Assembly: GCA_025774615.1 (NCBI GenBank)
Contig: JALGVQ010000155.1
Coordinates: 1-6,791 of the forward strand
DNA length: 6,791 bases
Origin: a bacterium
GTDB lineage: Bacteria; Blakebacterota; Blakebacteria; Blakebacterales; Blakebacteraceae
Direction of reading: 5' to 3'
Shown: in pieces, positions 1 to 5,615 of the stretch
How the letters are laid out: the number at the start of each line of letters is the position of its first letter
Numbering within the stretch: position 1 is the stretch's first letter
Position numbers and translations under genes: made by a program
The notes under the pieces: generated by a model
Told to the model about the DNA's origin: nothing
What the model saw: only the letters and a program-made list of their open reading frames with translations
Database searches by the model: none

Positions 1-324
1 GACCACCTCGTCACCCGGTTGGATCAGCTCGAGCGTAGCCAGAAAGTTGGCCTCGGCTCCGCCGTGGGTGACCAGGATGTTCTCGATGGTGGCACCGGGG
101 TAGATGAGTGAGATCCGTTCCCGGAGTGGTTCCACTCCGTTCCCTTGTGCGTACCCGAGCTCGGTTGCGAGCAGTTCATCAAGGGTAAGCGCGGGACCGT
201 CACCGGGTATCTCCAGCAGTTCACTGAGAGTGAGCGGGTGGACGCCGCTCTCAGAGAGGTTGTAATCGACCTTGTGTTCAAAGGTAGACTGCCAGCGCTC
301 CATCTCGAACGGTTCGATCTTCAT
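1..324 (-). CDS. PLP-dependent class I/II-fold aminotransferase, N-terminal part
   Basis: The reading frame opens at an ATG (complement of 322-324) and stays open for exactly 108 codons to the window edge, so the gene is cut at its 3' end. The protein starts MKIEPFEMERWQS and has no signal peptide, so it is cytoplasmic. Residues 20-31 (DYNLSESGVHPL) and 57-70 (GYAQGNGVEPLRER) resemble the N-terminal arm and the 'Y..G...LR..I' segment of fold-type I aminotransferases. Residues 84-108 contain VTHGGAEANFLATL followed by PGDEVV, the classical cofactor-phosphate-proximal glycine/alanine turn and start of the large PLP domain. The catalytic Lys lies beyond the window. Proteins of this kind are often annotated as generic class I/II aminotransferases, some resembling capreomycidine synthase (VioD); the substrate cannot be inferred. 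It is transcribed divergently from the S9 peptidase gene. The family call is firm; the specific reaction is unknown. Confidence 0.85.
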   Translation of the reverse strand, partial: MKIEPFEMERWQSTFEHKVDYNLSESGVHPLTLSELLEIPGDGPALTLDELLATELGYAQGNGVEPLRERISLIYPGATIENILVTHGGAEANFLATLELIQPGDEVV

Positions 325-331
325 CGTGGTG

Positions 332-337
332 CCTCCT
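332..337 (-). promoter_or_regulatory. Shine-Dalgarno for the aminotransferase gene
   Basis: On the minus strand this reads AGGAGG, a perfect Shine-Dalgarno core, with seven bases between it and the ATG at 324. It fixes the start codon of the leftward gene. Confidence 0.8.
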
Positions 338-417
338 CGTATGTTGAACCTGACTCAGAACTCTAACGGGTACGGGACGTGAGGTCAGGTGAAAAGGTGA
401 GGCGGGGAGTACCCGTA

Positions 418-446
418 TTGACCCTCTCAGGAGCCTGCGGTAAGGT
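418..446 (+). promoter_or_regulatory. Candidate sigma70-type promoter for the S9 peptidase gene
   Basis: TTGACC at 418-423 matches five of six bases of the -35 consensus. It is followed after exactly 17 bases by TAAGGT at 441-446, which keeps the three most important -10 positions (T1, A2, T6). Transcription would begin near 453, leaving a leader of about 37 bases before the ATG at 490. This supports the start at 490 over the upstream in-frame ATG at 379, which would lie upstream of the promoter. No equally good promoter was seen for the divergent aminotransferase in the same 165-bp gap. If the organism uses a Bacteroidota-type sigma factor (-7 TAnnTTTG), this call would be wrong. Confidence 0.4.
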
Positions 447-489
447 GGGGCTTCCTGCTTTCAACCCCTTTAATGGGAGTTTCTATCAG

Positions 490-2532
490 ATGCAGATCCT
501 CCGTTCCCTCCTGGTGGTGTTCACCTTGATCACGATATCCGGGATTCCACTCGATGCGGTAGCGCAGTCGGGTAGTGACCCGATAACGCCGCGTGACCTG
601 TGGGCCATGGGCAGGGTAGGGGCACCGGCGATCAGTCCCGACGGGACCCGGATCGCCTACCCTGTGACGTGGTACGATGTCGATGCTGACCGGGGGAACA
701 GTGATATCTGGATGGTCGGGATCGAGGGAGGGGACTCGGTACAGCTGACCAGCTCTCCCGGGACCGACACATCACCAGCCTGGTCTCCTGATGGAAAGTG
801 GCTGGCCTTTGTCACAACCCGCGGTGGAGATGGTCCGCAGATCTATCTCCTCCCTGCTTCAGGCGGGGAGGCCCGGAGACTCACTTCAGCCGAGGGGGGA
901 GCCACCGGCCCGGTGTGGTCCCGGGACAGGAAGCAGATCCTGTTCATCAGCGAGGTCTGGCCGGAAGGTGATGAACAGGCCGATCGTCTGCGAACCCTCA
1001 GTGAGGGAACTACAGACGCGAAGATCTACGATGAACTGATGTACCGGCACTGGGACACCTGGGAAGACGGCATGCGGAGTCATGTGTTCATGGTGGACGT
1101 GGCCAGTGGTGTCGCACGCGATCTCACACCGGGCCCATATGACACACCTCCCATCTCGCTCGGAGGATTCCAGGATTACGATCTCAGTCCCGACGGGACC
1201 GAACTTGCGTTCGTTCGCAACACAGATGTGCCGACAGCGGTGGGGACCGATAATGACATCTGGGTTGTATCGACCGGCGGGGGTGAACCGGTTCTGCTTA
1301 CCAGTAATGAAGCCAATGACACCGCCCCCCAGTACAGCCCCGATGGCCGGTATATGGCCTACCTGGCGATGGAACGGCCCGGCTTCGAAGCCGATCGAAC
1401 ACGAATGATCCTCTATGACCGGGGGAGTGGAGAGCACCGGCCGCTGACCGAGGCCCTCGACCGGTCGATCGCGGACTTCGTCTGGGCGTCCGATTCCCGG
1501 AGTATCACCTTCACCTGTCAGGATCGGATCTACCGGAGCATCTACCGGGTGACGGTCGATGGGAGCACTCTCGAGCAGCTGACAACCGGTCATTATTTCG
1601 CAGGTCCTGCCCTCACACCGGATGGCAGACATATCGTCGCACTCTCGCAGGCGAACGACATGCCCTCCGAGCTGTTCATCATGGCCACTGATGGTTCAGG
1701 TATCCGTCAGCTCACCAGCACCAATGAAGGACTCCTGCCACGGCTCTCACTCGACTCAGCGGAAGTCTTCACCTTCAAGGGTGCCGGTGGGGATGATGTC
1801 GAAGGATTTCTGATCAGGCCACCCGGATTCGATCCGTCGAAAAAGTATCCGCTCGTCTACCTGGTGCACGGCGGTCCCCAGGGTGCCTGGAGTGATGTGT
1901 TCCACTACCGGTGGAACGCGAACATGTTCGCCGCTCCCGGGTACGTGGTTCTTTCGGTGAATCCGCGCGGCAGTACCGGGTACGGACAGCAGTTCACCGA
2001 CGAGATCACCCGCGACTGGGGTGGCAAGGTATACGAGGATCTCATGAACGGGCTCGACGCCGCTCTGGAGCGGTTCCCGTTCATTGATTCCACCCGCATG
2101 GCCGCCACGGGGGCATCCTACGGCGGCTACATGATGAACTGGTTCGAGGGGCATACCACGAGGTTCCGGACGCTCATCAACCATGATGGTGTGACGAACC
2201 TCTTCAGTATGTATGGCGCTACCGAGGAACTCTGGTTCCCCGAGTGGGAGTTCGGTGGACTGCCATGGGAGAATCCACGCTACTACGAGCGCTGGAATCC
2301 GATGGCGTTCGTGAAAAATTTCCAGACGCCGATGCTGATCATCCATGGCGGGCTCGATTACCGGGTTCCGCTGGGACAGGGGCTCGAGATGTTCACCGCC
2401 CTGCGCCGGACAGGTGTGAGGGCCCGTCTCCTCTATTTCCCTGACGAAGGGCACTGGGTCTTGCGCCCGCAAAACGCCATGGTATGGTGGGAGACGATCT
2501 ATGAGTGGCTGGCCGAATACCTGAAGGAGTAG
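490..2532 (+). CDS. Secreted S9 family peptidase, dipeptidyl-peptidase 5-like
   Basis: A 680-residue prolyl-oligopeptidase-family serine exopeptidase, predicted to release dipeptides or acylated residues from peptide N-termini in the periplasm or outside the cell. Residues 1-25 form a Sec signal peptide (basic R5, hydrophobic 6-19, AVA cleavage site before QSG). Residues about 45-425 are a beta-propeller of PD40/WD40-like blades, with repeated SPDG motifs near 49, 99, 233, 283 and 376 and degenerate copies between. Residues about 426-680 are the alpha/beta hydrolase: oxyanion HGGP at 460-463, nucleophile Ser543 in GASYGGY, Asp623 in HGGLDYRVP, His655 in DEGHW. Length and triad spacing agree closely with Porphyromonas gingivalis DPP5 (about 684 residues, Ser542, as I recall), which prefers Ala or hydrophobic P1 residues; specificity here is inferred. 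I chose the ATG at 490 because it begins the signal peptide and has GGGAG ten bases upstream; an in-frame ATG at 379 would add 37 non-hydrophobic residues. Likely the first gene of a two-peptidase operon. An acylaminoacyl-peptidase activity is the main alternative. Confidence 0.9.
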   Translation: MQILRSLLVVFTLITISGIPLDAVAQSGSDPITPRDLWAMGRVGAPAISPDGTRIAYPVTWYDVDADRGNSDIWMVGIEGGDSVQLTSSPGTDTSPAWSPDGKWLAFVTTRGGDGPQIYLLPASGGEARRLTSAEGGATGPVWSRDRKQILFISEVWPEGDEQADRLRTLSEGTTDAKIYDELMYRHWDTWEDGMRSHVFMVDVASGVARDLTPGPYDTPPISLGGFQDYDLSPDGTELAFVRNTDVPTAVGTDNDIWVVSTGGGEPVLLTSNEANDTAPQYSPDGRYMAYLAMERPGFEADRTRMILYDRGSGEHRPLTEALDRSIADFVWASDSRSITFTCQDRIYRSIYRVTVDGSTLEQLTTGHYFAGPALTPDGRHIVALSQANDMPSELFIMATDGSGIRQLTSTNEGLLPRLSLDSAEVFTFKGAGGDDVEGFLIRPPGFDPSKKYPLVYLVHGGPQGAWSDVFHYRWNANMFAAPGYVVLSVNPRGSTGYGQQFTDEITRDWGGKVYEDLMNGLDAALERFPFIDSTRMAATGASYGGYMMNWFEGHTTRFRTLINHDGVTNLFSMYGATEELWFPEWEFGGLPWENPRYYERWNPMAFVKNFQTPMLIIHGGLDYRVPLGQGLEMFTALRRTGVRARLLYFPDEGHWVLRPQNAMVWWETIYEWLAEYLKE

Positions 2533-2559
2533 GGGTCCTCGGCCATAGTGAAAGAGAAC

Positions 2560-2586
2560 GACCGCAGTCAAGCCCGGACCGCAGTC
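2560..2586 (+). repeat. 10-bp direct repeat between the two peptidase genes
   Basis: GACCGCAGTC occurs at 2560-2569 and again at 2577-2586, separated by seven bases, in the 92-bp gap. The start-to-start distance is 17 bases. It could be a tandem operator half-site, a remnant of a small duplication, or chance. No terminator-like hairpin was seen in the gap, so read-through from the upstream gene is expected. Confidence 0.5.
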
Positions 2587-2611
2587 GTGATTCGACCGTT
2601 ATCCGATCATC

Positions 2612-2617
2612 AGGAGG
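2612..2617 (+). promoter_or_regulatory. Shine-Dalgarno setting the start of the second peptidase
   Basis: A perfect AGGAGG lies seven bases before the ATG at 2625. This decides the start: the longer in-frame reading from the ATG at 2505 would overlap the end of the upstream gene, lacks such a site, and would bury the signal peptide behind 40 residues. Confidence 0.85.
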
Positions 2618-2624
2618 AAAAACA

Positions 2625-5354
2625 ATGCGAACAGGGTCACAGAGGAAGATCGAAGTCCTGGCGCGCCCGGTTCTGGTCCTTTTTGCCGCGTCCCTCGTCA
2701 TGGTTCTGACGACGGGCACTCTTACGGCACAGGGGACAAACCAGGACCCTCATGGCAGGTCAGTCAGAACAGCGAACTACACACTGGCAGCCCAGTGGAC
2801 TTCAGCGAAGTTGAGCCAGAGGACGTACAGCACGTCGGTGAACCCCGGCTGGCTGGAACACAGCGATCGGTTCTGGTACAGCTACCAGACACCGGCGGGA
2901 ACCAACTGGTTCCTGGTCGATCCGGCGAGGAAGACCAGGGCGCCATTGTTCAATTCGGTTAAGATGGCAGCGGATCTTTCGCGACTGACACGGGATCCCT
3001 ACGACCATCAGCACCTGCCGTTCAGCCGGTTCGAATTCATCGATGAGGACCAGGCTATCCGCTTCTCGGTGCAGAGCACCCGTCCGGCGGCGGAGGACAC
3101 CGCCAAAGCAGCGGAATCAGACACCACCGAGGGTGAGAGCAGCAGCAACAAGGTGTACCGGCCGACCGAGAAGACCCTCTGGTTCCGGTACGATTTCTCC
3201 TCCCAGCGCCTGACACAGCTGGAAGATTACGAGGAGGAGGAGAGTGAGCTGAGATGGGCGACCTTTTCTCCTGACTCGACCGTTGTGCTCTTTGCCCGCG
3301 ATCACAATCTGTGGATGATGGAGCGGGGCGAGTACGACCGGCTCAAGGCTCATGAAAATGAGAAGGAAGAGAGTGGTGGAGCACGCGGATCGCGTGGTGG
3401 CCGCGACCGGATGGAGCAGCGTACACAGCAGGCCGAAGAGGCCGAAGAGGAAGAGCAGGAAGAAGAAGAACTCGAGGTCACAGAGGTCAAGCTCACCACC
3501 GATGGTGAGGAGTATTACAGTTACGCCGGCAGCAGCTACGAGCGGATGAATACTGCCGAGTTCGACTCCACCGAACGCGTCCGTTGCGGCCGGGTCATCT
3601 GGGCTCCCGACAGCAACAGGTTCTCGCTCCAGCGCAGTGATGACCGTGAGGTCAAGGATCTCTGGGTGATCAACTCGCTGGCCAATCCGCGTCCGACACT
3701 CGAGACCTACCGCTACGCCATGCCGGGTGAAGAAGAGATGCCGCAGACCGAGGTCTGGGTCTTCGATATCGCTGAGCTCACTCAGACCCGGATCGATGTC
3801 GAGCTGTACAAGGACCAGACTGTCTCGGTGTACAGCAAGCGCAGGGATCCGACCATCCGGACCCCACAGCCGAGCACCTGGATGTCAGAGAACTCGACCG
3901 AGCTGTGGTTCTCCCGGCAGAGTCGGGACCTGCACAAGGTCGATATCTGTGTCGCCAACGTCGAGACCGGTGAGGTGCGGGTCGTTATCGAAGAACGCCT
4001 GAACACCTACATCGAGATGCAGGGCCTTGTGATGCTCAAGGACCGGAACGAACTGATCTGGTGGTCGGAGCGTGACGGCTGGGGCCATTACTACCTCTAC
4101 GGCACCGACGGCACCCTGAAGCGGCAGCTCACCTCAGGACCGTGGGCGTGTCGCGGCATCACCGGGATCGACAAGGATGAAGGGGTGATCTTCTTCACCG
4201 CTAACGGTCGTGAAGCCGGCGAAGACCCCTATTTCAACCACTTCTACCGGGTTGGTCTCGACGGCCGTGGTATGAAACTGCTCAACCCCGGTGATTTCGA
4301 TCACCGATCCTCGATCGATCCGAACAACCGTTACTTCGTGGACACCTTCTCCCAGGTGAACACCGCGCCGAAATCGATTCTCTTCAACGCCGACGGAGAG
4401 CAGTTGATGGATCTGGAGACGGCCGATCTTTCTCAGCTGTTCGAGGCCGGCTACCAGTACCCGGAGCCGTTCGTGGCCAAGGCCGATGACGGCGTGACCG
4501 ACATCTACGGGGTCATGTACAAGCCGTTCGATTTCGACCCTGCCAGGCAGTACCCGATCATTGCCTATGTCTACCCCGGTCCTCAGACCGAGAGTGTGGC
4601 CAAGGCGTTCTCTACCAACTCGACCACCACCTCGCTGGCGCAGTTCGGCTTCGTTGTGATCACCCTGGGGAACCGGGGTGGACACCCGAATCGGTCGAAG
4701 TGGTACCACAACTACAGTTACGGCGATCTGCGTGACTACGGACTGGCCGACAAGAAGGCCGTGATCGAGCAGCTGGCAGTACGTCATTCCTATGTAGATA
4801 TCGACAGGGTAGGGATCTTCGGCCACTCGGGGGGTGGGTTCATGTCAACCGCCGCCCTGCTGGTATATCCCGACTTCTTCAAGGTCGCGGTCTCTTCCTC
4901 CGGTAACCACGAGAACAACATCTACAACAAGTGGTGGAGCGAGAAGCACCACGGTGTCACCGAGATCATCAATGCCGATGGAACGGTCTCCTTCGAGTAC
5001 GATATCGACAAGAACTCGGAACTGGCCGGGAACCTGAAGGGGCACCTGCTCCTGACGACCGGGGATATCGACAACAACGTGCATCCCGGGGGCACGATCC
5101 GGATGGCAAACGCCCTCATCCAGGCGGGGAAGCGGTTCGACCTCTTCATCTTCCCCGGCGCCCGTCATGGTTACGGGGGGATGAGCAACTACTTCTCCTG
5201 GCTGCGGGCCGATTACTTCTGCAAGCACCTACTGGGAGATTATTCCACGAGTGTGGACATGATTGAACTGCTCCGTGAGCAGGATCAGAGCCCTGATGCC
5301 GGACGCCGATCAGGCGGAACCGTCAACCGGGGCGGCGGCAGAGGAGGTAATTAG
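2625..5354 (+). CDS. Secreted S9 family peptidase, DPP-IV-like (S9B) with low-complexity insertions
   Basis: A 909-residue prolyl-oligopeptidase-family peptidase, expected to cleave N-terminal dipeptides or related units from peptides outside the cytoplasm. Residues 1-35 are a long Sec signal peptide (RKIEVLAR, then a hydrophobic stretch 15-28, cleavage after LTA). Residues about 70-610 correspond to the DPPIV_N-type beta-propeller; recognisable blocks are LTTDGEEYYSY at 290-300, VIWAPDS at 324-330 and the following DLWVIN..ANPRPTLETYRY..PGEE stretch. Residues about 620-870 are the hydrolase: Ser735 in GHSGGGF, Asp816 in DIDNNVHP, His848 in ARHGYGG. The intervals of 81 and 32 residues nearly match human DPP-IV (630/708/740). 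Oddities are a polar linker (153-176), an RGG-then-poly-Glu insertion (241-284) and a Gly/Arg-rich C-terminal tail (about 889-909). The nucleophile motif lacks the usual Tyr of GWSYGG, and the DPP-IV double-Glu motif is not visible, so Xaa-Pro specificity should not be assumed. It lies 92 bp behind the first S9 gene and is followed by a terminator, so the two are probably co-transcribed. Confidence 0.9.
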   Translation: MRTGSQRKIEVLARPVLVLFAASLVMVLTTGTLTAQGTNQDPHGRSVRTANYTLAAQWTSAKLSQRTYSTSVNPGWLEHSDRFWYSYQTPAGTNWFLVDPARKTRAPLFNSVKMAADLSRLTRDPYDHQHLPFSRFEFIDEDQAIRFSVQSTRPAAEDTAKAAESDTTEGESSSNKVYRPTEKTLWFRYDFSSQRLTQLEDYEEEESELRWATFSPDSTVVLFARDHNLWMMERGEYDRLKAHENEKEESGGARGSRGGRDRMEQRTQQAEEAEEEEQEEEELEVTEVKLTTDGEEYYSYAGSSYERMNTAEFDSTERVRCGRVIWAPDSNRFSLQRSDDREVKDLWVINSLANPRPTLETYRYAMPGEEEMPQTEVWVFDIAELTQTRIDVELYKDQTVSVYSKRRDPTIRTPQPSTWMSENSTELWFSRQSRDLHKVDICVANVETGEVRVVIEERLNTYIEMQGLVMLKDRNELIWWSERDGWGHYYLYGTDGTLKRQLTSGPWACRGITGIDKDEGVIFFTANGREAGEDPYFNHFYRVGLDGRGMKLLNPGDFDHRSSIDPNNRYFVDTFSQVNTAPKSILFNADGEQLMDLETADLSQLFEAGYQYPEPFVAKADDGVTDIYGVMYKPFDFDPARQYPIIAYVYPGPQTESVAKAFSTNSTTTSLAQFGFVVITLGNRGGHPNRSKWYHNYSYGDLRDYGLADKKAVIEQLAVRHSYVDIDRVGIFGHSGGGFMSTAALLVYPDFFKVAVSSSGNHENNIYNKWWSEKHHGVTEIINADGTVSFEYDIDKNSELAGNLKGHLLLTTGDIDNNVHPGGTIRMANALIQAGKRFDLFIFPGARHGYGGMSNYFSWLRADYFCKHLLGDYSTSVDMIELLREQDQSPDAGRRSGGTVNRGGGRGGN

Positions 5355-5377
5355 CAGTCGATCGTTGATCGGATGAT

Positions 5378-5396
5378 CCCTGTTCAGTGAACAGGG
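5378..5396. repeat. 19-nt perfect palindrome downstream of the S9B gene
   Basis: CCCTGTTCAGTGAACAGGG has two 9-base arms around a single central G, starting 23 bases after the stop codon. As RNA it would form a short hairpin with a tight loop; as DNA it has the symmetry of a dimeric repressor operator. No U-tract follows it directly, so it is not the terminator itself. It may protect the mRNA 3' end or be a binding site; neither can be settled here. Confidence 0.55.
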
Positions 5397-5413
5397 GACG
5401 GTTGAGACAGAAA

Positions 5414-5450
5414 GGGCACCCGGTATCCTCTGCCGGGTGCCCTCTTCTAT
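5414..5450 (+). terminator. Intrinsic terminator after the peptidase pair
   Basis: GGGCACCCGG (5414-5423) pairs perfectly with CCGGGTGCCC (5433-5442) around a nine-base loop, giving a ten-base-pair GC-rich stem. It is followed by the pyrimidine-rich TCTTCTAT and preceded by AGAAA. The U-tract is imperfect, but the stem is strong. It ends the S9 transcription unit and isolates it from the cytochrome-porin gene. Confidence 0.88.
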
Positions 5451-5462
5451 ATCTATCCCATC

Positions 5463-5468
5463 TATAAT
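5463..5468 (+). promoter_or_regulatory. Possible -10 element (TATAAT)
   Basis: An exact TATAAT consensus just after the terminator. The bases 17 upstream (CCCTCT) do not resemble a -35 box and fall in the terminator stem, so it would need an activator or a relaxed -35. It would give a leader of roughly 140 bases. This is a tentative call. Confidence 0.25.
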
Positions 5469-5525
5469 GTATCGGTTGTATCAATCGATTCTAACAAGCT
5501 GAATGATCGGTGGTTTATTATAAGG

Positions 5526-5538
5526 ACTACTAAGTAGT
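5526..5538. repeat. 13-nt palindrome in the leader
   Basis: ACTACTAAGTAGT is perfectly symmetric around the central A, with six-base arms. It sits 75 bases upstream of the cytochrome-porin start in the AT-rich leader, a position suited to a dimeric regulator. No known operator consensus was recognised. Confidence 0.4.
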
Positions 5539-5596
5539 TTATTCCTCTCGCACCTTCCGTTATCATTGCTCACGATGGTTGAACCCACCCACCCGT

Positions 5597-5615
5597 GATG
5601 GGATGTGATGAGATG
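5597..5615 (+). promoter_or_regulatory. Cluster of four ATG codons at the translation start
   Basis: GATGGGATGTGATGAGATG places ATG at 5598, 5603, 5608 and 5613, each five bases apart. Those at 5598 and 5613 are in the gene's frame. The one at 5603 is followed at once by TGA, and the one at 5608 stops after one further codon, overlapping the start at 5613. There is no strong Shine-Dalgarno; GGGAT at 5600-5604 is the best match. I chose 5613 because MKTR followed by the hydrophobic stretch is a standard signal-peptide start. Confidence 0.5.

Larger units (their letters stand above)
5451..5612 (+). other. AT-rich leader of the cytochrome-porin gene
   Basis: This 162-bp stretch is visibly richer in A and T than the coding DNA on both sides and contains no convincing gene. 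It holds a perfect TATAAT at 5463-5468, a near-perfect hairpin ATCGGTTG/CAATCGAT (5471-5478 and 5482-5489, one G-T pair), a 13-nt palindrome at 5526-5538 and a second TATTAT at 5516-5521. It is the natural place for the promoter of the downstream gene and for regulator binding. Confidence 0.5.

Noticed and set aside
24-281. An 85-codon minus-strand open frame at the left edge
   Set aside because: It is out of frame with the aminotransferase, whose frame has a perfect Shine-Dalgarno and clear family motifs.
145-366. A 73-codon plus-strand open frame opposite the aminotransferase
   Set aside because: It lies antisense to the aminotransferase coding region and shows no motif or Shine-Dalgarno.
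379-489. N-terminal extension of the first S9 peptidase from an upstream ATG
   Set aside because: It would add 37 residues before a normal signal peptide and would lie over and upstream of the candidate promoter.
886-1632. A 248-codon minus-strand open frame inside the first peptidase gene
   Set aside because: It is the antisense shadow of a GC-rich gene. Its translation lacks domain motifs, and the plus-strand frame has a complete propeller sequence there.
1756-2571. A 271-codon minus-strand open frame across the catalytic domain of the first peptidase
   Set aside because: It is antisense to a well-supported hydrolase domain with an intact triad, with no recognisable motifs of its own.
4134-4826. 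A 230-codon minus-strand open frame inside the second peptidase
   Set aside because: It is an antisense shadow; its translation is Val/Gly/Arg/Glu-rich without any family signature.
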